Shown piece after piece: positions 26,736 to 34,431 of a stretch of DNA of 64,000 nucleotides. The notes under the pieces are model-generated. The model worked only from the letters and a program-made list of their open reading frames with translations, did not search any database and was not told the origin of the DNA. The first letter of the stretch is position 1. The number at the start of each line of letters is the position of its first letter. This stretch comes from Novosphingobium sp. KCTC 2891. Lineage in GTDB: Bacteria; Pseudomonadota; Alphaproteobacteria; Sphingomonadales; Sphingomonadaceae. The DNA lies in contig NZ_JAPCZG010000006.1 of NCBI RefSeq assembly GCF_025938155.1, positions 124,001 to 188,000 on the forward strand, in the 5' to 3' direction. A program made the translations under genes and the position numbers.

Positions 26736-27386
26736 TCAATCGCGCATGGCACTGTCAGCGGCGCCATGTTCCGGTCCTGCGAAGCCGGGCAGGTGCGATG
26801 CGGCCGGTGATCGGGCAAGATCGAGCGCCTTGCGGAATGCCTTGGCGAACTTGTCCGTCGCCTGATGCAGGCCGATCCGGTCGCGCAGGAAATCCGCCCA
26901 CAAAAACTCGGAGTAGGGCGTCGATGTCTTGGCATAGCCGCCCGCGCGCCGCACTTCGCCCGCCAGCGAGCGGTAGGGGTCGTCGGCCAGCTTCCCGATG
27001 TCACGAGGCAGGTCCTCCCAATCGCGGCGCCTGCCCTCCGCATCATAGGGGTGCATCCAGTTGCGACAGTCCATGAAGCTGTAGAAGCGCCGCTTCGGGA
27101 GGTGATCGAGCCGCGCAACAACCGAGACCAGGACGTGCTCGATGCCCTCTTCGTGCAGTGCGCGCGTCAGGTGGTGATGGTCGATCAGCCAGTATGCACC
27201 CTTCGGCCCAATCACCGCGGGGATGACGTGCGAGCCCAGAAATTCCCCGCCGTCCCGATCTCGCCGCGCGCACCATTCCGCGCGCTTGCGCTCGACCTCG
27301 CGCAGCCCGACGGTCATTTGTGTCGGCTTCAGCGATCGGATCGACACGGGATGGACAATGGGCTCGATCGGATTGGTCATGGCCAT
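26736..27386 (-). CDS. ParB-like nuclease-fold protein
   Basis: This is a 216-residue protein of the ParB-like family, recognisable from VHPVSIRSLKPTQMTVGLRE, then IPAVIGPKGAYWLIDHHH and LTRALHEEGIEHV. The HHHLTRALHEEG stretch is the conserved core. It lacks the DNA-binding middle domain of chromosomal ParB, so a role in partition is unlikely; biochemical function is not known. GGGAGA precedes the ATG at 27386. It starts only two bases after the SulP stop, so the two are co-transcribed. The reason for this pairing is not clear. Confidence 0.75.
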   Translation of the reverse strand: MAMTNPIEPIVHPVSIRSLKPTQMTVGLREVERKRAEWCARRDRDGGEFLGSHVIPAVIGPKGAYWLIDHHHLTRALHEEGIEHVLVSVVARLDHLPKRRFYSFMDCRNWMHPYDAEGRRRDWEDLPRDIGKLADDPYRSLAGEVRRAGGYAKTSTPYSEFLWADFLRDRIGLHQATDKFAKAFRKALDLARSPAASHLPGFAGPEHGAADSAMRD

Positions 27387-27388
27387 GC

Positions 27389-29029
27389 TCAGTCTCCCGT
27401 GGCAGCACGCTGCGCGGCATCGGCAACGCTGAAGGTAGAATTGCGGGCCAGGTCCGTCATGCCCGCAACGGCCAAGACATCGCGCACGCGATCATGCGCC
27501 CGGGCCAAGATCAGGCGCTTGCCCGCCTTGGCCAGCCCTTGCGCAAACTCGCCGAGCGCTTCGATCGCCGTCCCGTCCAGGTCATTGCTTTCCTCGAGAC
27601 TGAGGATCACCGTTCTGGCCGGCCGCGCAATCGCCTTGTGCGCAATCACCGCCAGGGCCGATTCCGCATTGGCGAACATCAGCGGGGCATTGGGCCGGAA
27701 CAGCGCCAGTTCGGCCGTGGTGCGCGCATCGGGATGCCGAGCCATGTCGACGTAATCGTGGCTGTCCCCCACGCGGCCAAGCTCGCTGATCGTGGGATGC
27801 GACAGGTCATAGAGCAAAGCGGCCACGGATAGCGCGACCGCGCCCAGCATTCCTCCCATCACGCCCAGCGACAGCACGCCCACCGCGGCAGCAACCGCTA
27901 TCCACTGGTCGCGGTGCAGATGAAAATAGCGAACCAGTGGCCCGGGGGAGAGCGCATGGGTCAGCGCGGCGATGACCACGGCGGCCAGCACCGGTTCGGG
28001 AATTTGCGCAATCCACCGCCCGCCAAACAAGGCGAGCGCCAGCAGTGCCATGCTGGCGGCAGCACCTGCCAGCCGGCTTGCCGCACCGGCCGCCTCATTG
28101 GCCGATCCGGCGGAAAACCCGGCGCCGACGGGCATCCCTTGCACCAGCGCGGCCGCGAGGTTGCCGGCCCCCAGCGCCCCCAGCTCCCGATTGGCCGCCA
28201 GCATATCGCCATGCCGCAGCGCCAGGCCGCGCATCGTGCCCCAACTCTCTGCGAAAAGGATCAGCGCGATGGGGGCGGCGAGCTGGACCAGCCTGCTCCA
28301 CATCGCGAAGCTGTCCGGCATTGTCATTGCTGAAAATCCGATGCTGACCGGCCCGGCCACCGCAACGCCGCGCGCGGGCAGATTCAGCAGAATGCTGGCC
28401 GCTGTCCCACCGCACATGACAATCAGCGCGGCGGGAAAGCGCGGATGGCGTCGGAGCAACAACAGCGTGGCGAGTGCTGTCAGCCCCATCGCCGTGCTGG
28501 CCACGTGCCATGCGCCCGCCTGCTGCACCAGCCCCACGATTTGCCACCAGATCGGCGCTGCAGGCACGGTCACGCCCAGCAGCTTCGGCAATTGGCGGAC
28601 AATGATCAGGATCGCGAGGCCGAACGCGAAACCGCGCAGCACGGGCCGAGAGATGAAGCCCGCAAGGCCCCCCAACCGGAACAGATGAAAGATCAGGAAG
28701 ATCAGGCCGACGATAGCCACAAGCGCAGTGGCCATCCCCTCACGCAAGGCCTCGCCGCCGGGCAATCCCGCCAGCGCCGCGCCCAGCATCGCCGCCGAGG
28801 ACGACGTCGGCGCGATCACCGCGAACCGGCTTCGCCCGATCAATGCATAGACCAGTCCTGCCGCAATCCCCGCCAACAACGCCCGGCCCGGCGCAAGGCC
28901 CGCAATGCCCGCATACGCGACGCCCTCGGGCAACATGACACCTGCCACCGCCAACCCCGCGATCAGATCCTTGCCCATGGTCTTGCTCATGGTGTCTGCA
29001 CTGTCGCCCCCATCTGCGGATCTGGTCAT
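27389..29029 (-). CDS. SulP-family anion transporter with STAS domain
   Basis: The protein of about 546 residues has the SulP core of 10-14 membrane segments (GKDLIAGLAVAGVMLPEGVA at the first, GFAFGLAILIIVRQLPKLLG further on). It ends in a STAS domain of about 110 residues (TVILSLEESNDLDGTAIEAL). Family members carry sulfate, bicarbonate or carboxylates. The start is uncertain: ATG 29029 (MTRSADGG) and ATG 28990 (MSKTMGKDL) both lack good ribosome sites. The frame is open back to 29290 but that part reads unlike any transporter. Expression with the ParB-like gene is likely. Confidence 0.85.
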   Translation of the reverse strand: MTRSADGGDSADTMSKTMGKDLIAGLAVAGVMLPEGVAYAGIAGLAPGRALLAGIAAGLVYALIGRSRFAVIAPTSSSAAMLGAALAGLPGGEALREGMATALVAIVGLIFLIFHLFRLGGLAGFISRPVLRGFAFGLAILIIVRQLPKLLGVTVPAAPIWWQIVGLVQQAGAWHVASTAMGLTALATLLLLRRHPRFPAALIVMCGGTAASILLNLPARGVAVAGPVSIGFSAMTMPDSFAMWSRLVQLAAPIALILFAESWGTMRGLALRHGDMLAANRELGALGAGNLAAALVQGMPVGAGFSAGSANEAAGAASRLAGAAASMALLALALFGGRWIAQIPEPVLAAVVIAALTHALSPGPLVRYFHLHRDQWIAVAAAVGVLSLGVMGGMLGAVALSVAALLYDLSHPTISELGRVGDSHDYVDMARHPDARTTAELALFRPNAPLMFANAESALAVIAHKAIARPARTVILSLEESNDLDGTAIEALGEFAQGLAKAGKRLILARAHDRVRDVLAVAGMTDLARNSTFSVADAAQRAATGD

Positions 29030-29473
29030 GGTTTGTGCGATGCGAAGCCCGATTAAAACCGAATTGTTGCTGGCACCGCCGGCACCAGTCGTGCTGGACA
29101 GATTGCGGATCGCCCCCGTGCCCGCGGCGGTGTCGATCAAGGAATTGGCGGGGGCGGCGGAGTTGCCGTGAGGGGAGCAGCAATTGGAAGTGCGCAGCGC
29201 GATAGGCTGAAATGATCCTGCCATGCCGGCCAATCCTATCCCCATTCCAGGGATGCCGATCAGCCTATCGCGCAACAACGCGGATCGCATTTCGTTTAAA
29301 GCCGGAATTTGCTTTCAATTTTTGAATGGGGTGGTATTAGGGTCCCGCTTACGTCGCATGCGACGGATAATCGGCAGCTATATGCCACCTCTTATCCCTT
29401 TCTAGCACTATTGAAGCCGGGATGCGTCGCTGTTGGCGCATGCCCGTCATACTTGGGATAAAGGATTATCCAT
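29030..29473. other. Divergent region between SulP and cold-shock genes
   Basis: No gene is supported here, although the SulP frame stays open back to 29290. The left part is GC-rich; from about 29290 the composition becomes AT-richer, which fits promoters and a long untranslated leader for the cold-shock gene. A perfect 14-base inverted repeat lies at 29197-29273. Confidence 0.5.
29197..29273. repeat. Perfect 14-base inverted repeat with 49-base spacer
   Basis: GCGCGATAGGCTGA (29197-29210) and its exact reverse complement (29260-29273) flank 49 bases. Spacing is too wide for a simple operator. It could be the ends of a small mobile element, a long hairpin, or a recombinase site; nothing else identifies it. 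Confidence 0.7.
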
Positions 29474-29680
29474 ATGACCACCGGAACCGTGAAATTTTTC
29501 AATGTCGACAAGGGCTATGGCTTCATCGCGCCGAACGACGGCGGCAACGACGCCTTCGTGCACATCTCGGCCGTCGAACGCGCCGGCATGCGCACCCTCG
29601 ACAAGGATCAGTGCGTTTCTTACGAACTGGAGACTGATCAGCGAGGCAAGACCTCGGCAGTAAATCTTCAGGCTGCCTGA
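29474..29680 (+). CDS. Cold-shock domain protein (CspA family)
   Basis: This 68-residue single cold-shock domain has the RNA-binding motifs RNP1 KGYGFIAP and RNP2 AFVHIS, and the opening TGTVKFFN. The family binds single-stranded RNA and melts structure during cold or stationary stress. AAGGA lies upstream of the ATG. A leader of possibly over 100 AT-rich bases precedes it, as is common for csp genes under post-transcriptional control. Several small genes follow on the same strand. Confidence 0.95.
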   Translation: MTTGTVKFFNVDKGYGFIAPNDGGNDAFVHISAVERAGMRTLDKDQCVSYELETDQRGKTSAVNLQAA

Positions 29681-29687
29681 TTGATAA

Positions 29688-29720
29688 GTGGCGGTGTGGC
29701 CGACGCGGTCGCACCGCCAC
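29688..29720 (+). terminator. Hairpin after the cold-shock gene
   Basis: A nine-base stem GTGGCGGTG with CACCGCCAC encloses 15 bases, seven bases after the csp stop. No T run follows. It may be a stability hairpin or processing site between csp and the next small gene, not a true terminator. Confidence 0.45.
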
Positions 29721-29757
29721 GTTCGATGTGCCAAACTGAAATTACTGGAGGCCGCAA

Positions 29758-29967
29758 ATGACTGACCCCAAAAATCGTCCATTCCTTATCAATAAGGATG
29801 TCGATGGAAATGTCCGGCTTACAGTGCGCACCATCCGGCACAACTCGCAAGGCTACCCCCTGATCACGGCGCTGCTTCAGGAAGAATTGTTCAAGACGGC
29901 TGCTGCAGCCCGCGCTTTCGCGCAGGAACATTTCAGCGCTCGTCCGGGGGAATACGCAGCGAAATAG
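29758..29967 (+). CDS. Small hypothetical protein downstream of csp
   Basis: This is a 69-residue soluble protein with no signal peptide. It opens MTDPKNRPFLINKDVDGNV and ends in an Ala-rich helix with AAAARAFAQEHFSARPGE. GGAGG sits six bases before the ATG, a strong sign it is translated. It lies 77 bases after csp on the same strand and probably shares its transcript. I know no function; similar short proteins next to cold-shock genes in sphingomonads would support a stress role, but that is recollection only. Confidence 0.75.
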   Translation: MTDPKNRPFLINKDVDGNVRLTVRTIRHNSQGYPLITALLQEELFKTAAAARAFAQEHFSARPGEYAAK

Positions 29968-30345
29968 CTGACACTTCCACGGCTCGTCTCTGCTCGAGTA
30001 CAAGGGCTTCGGCCGTCCAGCCGGTGGCTTGCCGGAACCAGATTCCTTCCGCGCCCCGTGCGTGGCGAGCCCGCGATGTCCAGCCGCCAAAGGCAACATC
30101 ACGGCCAAGGGGCGAATGAAATCGAACAAGGAAGTGCGCAAGCCCACGCCTGCAACTGAACGCCTCCACCAAGCCTGCACGTCGCGTAACGTCTTGGCGA
30201 GCAACCATCCATGGCAGGATACACCACTTTCTCCGCCATGCTTTCGACCATCGAATTGCGGCGCCTCGTCGCGGCGATGATTGACTGACGAGGAAAGTAT
30301 CCGCGGCAGTGCTCCGGCATTGCCGTCCCAACCAGGAGATCGCAA
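29968..30345. other. Sparse region between small genes
   Basis: These 378 bases hold no supported gene except a possible 25-codon frame at 30211-30288. Longer minus-strand frames cross the region but have no protein-like features. A GGAG ribosome site for the next gene lies at the right end. Confidence 0.4.
30211..30288 (+). CDS. Possible 25-residue microprotein
   Basis: The frame reads MAGYTTFSAMLSTIELRRLV then AAMID. The amphipathic LSTIELRRLVAAMID looks like a real helix and the reading frame sits between expressed small genes, but only a weak GCGAG lies upstream. Low-confidence call. Confidence 0.3.
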   Translation: MAGYTTFSAMLSTIELRRLVAAMID

Positions 30346-30546
30346 ATGGACATCAACCTGGAATATGCTGCTCACCAGCATGCCGTGATGCGCGCCGACT
30401 ACGCCACCAGCAACGGCGAACGCGTCGCGCAATTGATTCAAGCCTCGTCCATCGCAAACCGGATCAGCGCGTTTCAACGCGAACTCGGTGCCGCTGCGGC
30501 CTGCGCCTGGACCATGGCACAGGTTTCGGCGCTCGGACGCGCCTGA
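30346..30546 (+). CDS. Small hypothetical protein
   Basis: A 66-residue protein (MDINLEYAAHQHAVMRADYA and onward), helical and Ala-rich, with no signal peptide or cysteine cluster; one Cys lies near the end. GGAG is eight bases before the ATG. It contains a segment with IQASSIANRISAFQREL that could form a helix. It lies 30 bases upstream of the next small gene on the same strand, suggesting a joint transcript. Function is not recognisable. Confidence 0.65.
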   Translation: MDINLEYAAHQHAVMRADYATSNGERVAQLIQASSIANRISAFQRELGAAAACAWTMAQVSALGRA

Positions 30547-30576
30547 CCCTACCCTCGAACCCTGGAGGGGATGCCT

Positions 30577-30783
30577 GTGGCGCTTACCTATGAATTCCTC
30601 ATCGCACGTGCCGAACAAGCGGCTCAGGAAGCTGCCTGCGCCCTGCTGGAAAATGTGCGGGAACGGTCATTGCGCTCGGAGACGGCCTGGCGTGGCATGG
30701 CCCATCAGGTCCTCGAAGTCGCGCGCGGCCGGGAACTGGCGCAACTGGAGCGAAGCTTGCTGCGGCTTGCGCCGGTGATTTGA
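30577..30783 (+). CDS. Small hypothetical helical protein
   Basis: The 68-residue protein reads VALTYEFLIARAEQAAQEAA at its start and is almost wholly helical. I chose GTG 30577 because GGAGG is eight bases before it; ATG 30571 is only two bases from that site. Charged and Ala residues alternate in a coiled-coil-like manner over ARAEQAAQEAACALLENVRE. The neighbours are other small genes on the same strand. Function is unknown. Confidence 0.65.
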   Translation: MALTYEFLIARAEQAAQEAACALLENVRERSLRSETAWRGMAHQVLEVARGRELAQLERSLLRLAPVI

Positions 30784-30931
30784 CGAAGCGGCGCACCATC
30801 TGCCTTTGCATGGGGCACCTGCCGGCGCGGCTCATTAGACCGCCAGATGCCTTGGCAATCTCGGACTGCTTCACCCAATCCTGTTCGCCCGACCATTCCA
30901 ACGTTGAGAATCAGTCGTGGAAGGATACCAG

Positions 30932-31186
30932 ATGGACGATATTCCAAACCTCGTGGCAAAGAACCTCATCGAGGCTCACGAGGCGTCCGACGTTTCCGCG
31001 ATCAACGGAATTGTCAGCCTCGCCAACATCCTGCGTAAGCGGGGCCTCCTGACCGACGCTGAGGCGTCGGCCATGTACGAGAGCATGAGCTTGCCGCTCG
31101 GGCTACCGAAATATGCAGAAAACCCCTATGTTCAGGATATTCAGTCGAACCTTGATCGATTGTTTGCGGTGGTCGTGGAACCTTAA
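30932..31186 (+). CDS. Small hypothetical protein
   Basis: This 84-residue soluble protein opens MDDIPNLVAKNLIEAHEASD and includes INGIVSLANILRKRGLLTDA, a helical segment. AAGGA sits six bases before ATG 30932; a GTG at 30917 is a weaker start. It is the last of the small-gene run and converges on the GH13 gene with 18 bases between stops. No family is recognised. Confidence 0.65.
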   Translation: MDDIPNLVAKNLIEAHEASDVSAINGIVSLANILRKRGLLTDAEASAMYESMSLPLGLPKYAENPYVQDIQSNLDRLFAVVVEP

Positions 31187-31204
31187 TAGCCCGCCGGCAT
31201 CGGC

Positions 31205-32908
31205 CTATCTTCGAGAAGTAAACTGGACCAGTTGCACGCCATAAGGTTCCAGTGCCGGCGCCTGCAGATCTATTTTGTCCGTGGCCGGACTTGCCAGCAG
31301 TACGGAGGCGTCTTGGGGTAGCCGTCCGCGCCAACCGCTGATTGAGAGCGACTGGGGAGCCGCGCTCATGTTCAGCAGCACCAGCACGCCCCGCCCCTCG
31401 GCATCGATGCGCGCGTAGGCAACCACGTCTGGGTTGCCGGATTCAAGCGGAAGGTAGGCCCCATCGCGCAACGCGGCGTTGGTCCTGCGCAGTTGCAGCA
31501 AGCGCGCGTACCAAGCGTACATCGAGGCGGGATCGCGGATCTGTGCGGCGACATTGACCGTCCGCGCAGCAGACGCCACGGGCAGCCAGGGCGCTCCGGT
31601 GGTGAAGCCCCCGCTGGCATCGCCCGTCCATTGCATCGGTGAACGTTCCGGATCACGGTTGTCCGCCACCTTGCGCTTCGGCCCGAGCGGGAAGTGCTGT
31701 AATTCCTCCTTCGGCAAGTCGGCCATGCCGATTTCTTCGCCATAATAGAGCAGCGCGGTGCCCCGCAGGGTCAACGTCATAGCCGAGGTGACGCGGGCGA
31801 TGGCGTCGTTGTGCACCCCATCGCCGAAACTGGTCCACTGGCGCGAATGATCGTGGCTGCTGAAGAAGAACACTGGCGGCAAGCCGTCGAGCTTCATCTG
31901 CGCATCGTCGATCTGCTTCTTGAACGTTGGCGCATCAAGCTTCGTCAGGTTGCCGTAGAGGAAGTTCATCGGCAGATTGATCTCGTCTGACTTCGCCCCG
32001 TACACCTTGCGCAGGTCCTCGATCGTCGCGGTCGACGATTCACCCAGCAGGACCGCATCGCCCGGCGCCTTGTCCACGATCCGGCGCATGTCGCGCAGGA
32101 TCGCATTGCCCGCCGGCAGGCCCGAGTTGTAGGGCTTCAGCCACACCGGCCGCCCGCTTTTCACCTCGGGATCGTTGGGCCAGTTGGGATCTTCGAACAG
32201 ATAAGGCGTGGCATCGAGCCGGAAGCCGCTGGCGCCGTGGCGCAACCAGAAGCGCATGACGTCATACATCGCCCTTTTCAGTCCCGGGTTGGCCCAGTTC
32301 ACATCCGGCTGCTGGGGCAGGAAGATGTGATAGTAATACTGGTGGGTAGCCTTGTCGTATTCCCACGTCGATCCACCGAAGATCGACTGCCAGTTCGTGG
32401 GCGGGCCGCCATCGGGCGCAGGATCGCGCCACACATACCAGTCGCGCTTGGGATTCGTGCGCGAGGAACGGGATTCCTTGAACCACGGATGCTGGTCCGA
32501 CGAATGGTTCAGCACGAAATCGACCAGCACGCGGATGCCGCGCTTGCGCGCTTCGCGGGTTAGCCGATCCCAATCCTGCATCGTGCCGTATTCGGGCGCG
32601 ACGCCGGTGTAGTCGGCCACATCATATCCGAAGTCCGCATTGGGCGACGGGAAGAACGGAGTCAGCCAGATCGCATCCACACCCAGCTTCTGGAGGTAAT
32701 CCAGCCGCTGCGTGACTCCGTTGAGATCACCGATGCCGTCGCCGTTGCTGTCCTGGAAGCTGCGCGGATAGATCTCGTAGATCACCGCGCTCTTCCACCA
32801 GGACTGATGATCGCGCGCTGGTTTGGCGGAACCTGCGACAGGCGCGAAAGCGAGCGCGGCGAACGCCGATGCGCCCAGCGCGATCCGGCTCAATCGGGAA
32901 ATCGTCAT
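31205..32908 (-). CDS. Secreted GH13 alpha-glucosidase/alpha-amylase
   Basis: The 567-residue protein has a signal peptide (LSRIALGASAFAALAFAPVAG) and the GH13 barrel. Visible are WWKSAVIYEIYPRSFQDSNG, the conserved VDFVLNHSSDQH, the nucleophile Asp in GFRLDATP, the acid Glu in LLGESSTAT, and the transition-state Asp in SSHDHSRQW. Oligo-1,6-glucosidase/alpha-glucosidase subfamilies look like this. It probably acts in the periplasm on malto- or isomalto-oligosaccharides that enter through the TonB receptor at 36020. The ATG overlaps the halogenase-like gene stop as ATGA, so the whole set is coupled. Confidence 0.92.
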   Translation of the reverse strand: MTISRLSRIALGASAFAALAFAPVAGSAKPARDHQSWWKSAVIYEIYPRSFQDSNGDGIGDLNGVTQRLDYLQKLGVDAIWLTPFFPSPNADFGYDVADYTGVAPEYGTMQDWDRLTREARKRGIRVLVDFVLNHSSDQHPWFKESRSSRTNPKRDWYVWRDPAPDGGPPTNWQSIFGGSTWEYDKATHQYYYHIFLPQQPDVNWANPGLKRAMYDVMRFWLRHGASGFRLDATPYLFEDPNWPNDPEVKSGRPVWLKPYNSGLPAGNAILRDMRRIVDKAPGDAVLLGESSTATIEDLRKVYGAKSDEINLPMNFLYGNLTKLDAPTFKKQIDDAQMKLDGLPPVFFFSSHDHSRQWTSFGDGVHNDAIARVTSAMTLTLRGTALLYYGEEIGMADLPKEELQHFPLGPKRKVADNRDPERSPMQWTGDASGGFTTGAPWLPVASAARTVNVAAQIRDPASMYAWYARLLQLRRTNAALRDGAYLPLESGNPDVVAYARIDAEGRGVLVLLNMSAAPQSLSISGWRGRLPQDASVLLASPATDKIDLQAPALEPYGVQLVQFTSRR

Positions 32909-34431
32909 GCAAAAGCCTTGTGCGATGAAGGTTTGTCGGGCGCACCGGCCAGCGCGGCGGCATGTTCGGGGAAATTCAGGCTGCACCCGCCGAGAAAGCG
33001 CGCAATGTCGCGGTCGCGGTGAAAATCCACGTCCCCGCGCTGCTCGGGCGAGAGGGGCGGGAACGTTCCATATCCAGCCAGGAGGCAGTGCCAGGACGCG
33101 CTGCGGAAATGGCTGAGATTACCTTGACGGTCGAGTTCTGATGCAAGATCGCCGCGCCGGAACCACGTTTCAAGAATGTGCAACAACGGTTCGGAAAGGT
33201 CCTCGTTATCGCGATTGGCCTGCCAATAGGCGCTGTCGGTGCGCGTGTTCAGCTTGTAGTGCGCAACGATGTAGTCGCGCACGCGCTCGATACGGTCGGT
33301 AATGGTGGCGTTGAACGCGTCGCGGTGGCGGGGGGTGAAATCGCCCTGTTCCAGATGGTCCATGAACAGGTCCACGGTGTTGAGCACCAAATGGAGCGCA
33401 GTCGCCTCAAGAGGCTCGATAAACCCTTGCGCCAGTCCGACGGCGAGGCAGTTGCAGTCCCAGTGCCGGGCCAGTTGGCCGACGTTGAAGCGCAGGTGGC
33501 GCGCGTCCATCGCGCTTTCGGCAACGCCCAGCATTGCGCGCAGTTCGGCCTCCGCCTGATCGGCCGAAAGAAAATCTGAGCTGTAGACATAACCGTTGCC
33601 GGTGCGGCTGGTGAGCGGGATGGCCCAAGCCCACCCGGCCGACAGCGCCGTGGCGGTTGTTTCGACGGGAAGCACGGCTTGCGCAGGCGTCGGCAGCACC
33701 ACCGCGGCGTCGTTGAACAGGTTGGACTTGAAGCTGTGGAACGGCACGTCAAGCGCCTGACGCATCAGCAGCGCGGCAAATCCGGTGCAATCGACGAACA
33801 AGTCGGCTTCAACACGCTCGCCCCTATCGGTCTGGACGGCGGCGATGCAGCCGTCCTCGGCGCGCTGAACATCCACGATGCGGCGCGGCAGGTGGGTCAC
33901 GCCCTGCCCGACGGCATGATTGCGCAGGAACGCACCGAGCAACGCGGAGTCAAAATGGTAGCCATATTCCATGCTGAACGGGAAATGCGCCGGGGCGACG
34001 GGCGCTTTGCCCTGTGCTGCCAGCACGCCGTTCAACAGGAAATCATCCGGCCGGGTTGGCACGTCATAGCCCAGTCGGCGGTTGCGACAGTTGTTGACGA
34101 AAGCGTCCTCGGTATGGACGTCAATCTGCGTGAGGAACGGATGGCTGTATTCCGCAGCGCAGGATTCCGGGCTCCAGCCGCGAAAACGAATGCTGGCCTT
34201 GTAGGTGGCGTCACACGCGGGCATCCAATCGCGCTCGGCAATGCCCAGCACTTCGAAGAAGCGCTTGAGCGAGGGGGTCGAACCTTCGCCTACGCCGATG
34301 GTGGCGATGCCGGGGGCTTCCACCAGCGTCACCGCCACGCCTCTGTCTGCCCAGCGACGCGCAAACAAGTTGGCCGCCATCCAGCCCGCTGTGCCGCCGC
34401 CGATGATCGCGATGCGCATGGGCGCAGTCAT
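32905..34431 (-). CDS. Tryptophan-halogenase-family flavoprotein (second of pair)
   Basis: The 508-residue protein begins with the FAD site GGGTAGWMAANLFA and has the halogenase motif W-X-W-X-I-P in GWAWAIPL. A Lys in CDATYKASIRF fits the position of the halogenase catalytic lysine, and GFIEPLEATALHL bears the Glu block. Real halogenases install Cl or Br on indoles or phenols using FADH2. Here the gene sits inside a sugar-uptake operon, as in Xanthomonas and Caulobacter relatives, where the physiological substrate is unclear. It overlaps both neighbours by four bases. Confidence 0.88.
   Translation of the reverse strand: MTAPMRIAIIGGGTAGWMAANLFARRWADRGVAVTLVEAPGIATIGVGEGSTPSLKRFFEVLGIAERDWMPACDATYKASIRFRGWSPESCAAEYSHPFLTQIDVHTEDAFVNNCRNRRLGYDVPTRPDDFLLNGVLAAQGKAPVAPAHFPFSMEYGYHFDSALLGAFLRNHAVGQGVTHLPRRIVDVQRAEDGCIAAVQTDRGERVEADLFVDCTGFAALLMRQALDVPFHSFKSNLFNDAAVVLPTPAQAVLPVETTATALSAGWAWAIPLTSRTGNGYVYSSDFLSADQAEAELRAMLGVAESAMDARHLRFNVGQLARHWDCNCLAVGLAQGFIEPLEATALHLVLNTVDLFMDHLEQGDFTPRHRDAFNATITDRIERVRDYIVAHYKLNTRTDSAYWQANRDNEDLSEPLLHILETWFRRGDLASELDRQGNLSHFRSASWHCLLAGYGTFPPLSPEQRGDVDFHRDRDIARFLGGCSLNFPEHAAALAGAPDKPSSHKAFA

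Noticed and set aside
29030..29290. N-terminal extension of the SulP protein from 29290
   Set aside because: The added 87 residues do not resemble any SulP N-terminus and include the inverted repeat; a start at 29029 or 28990 fits better.
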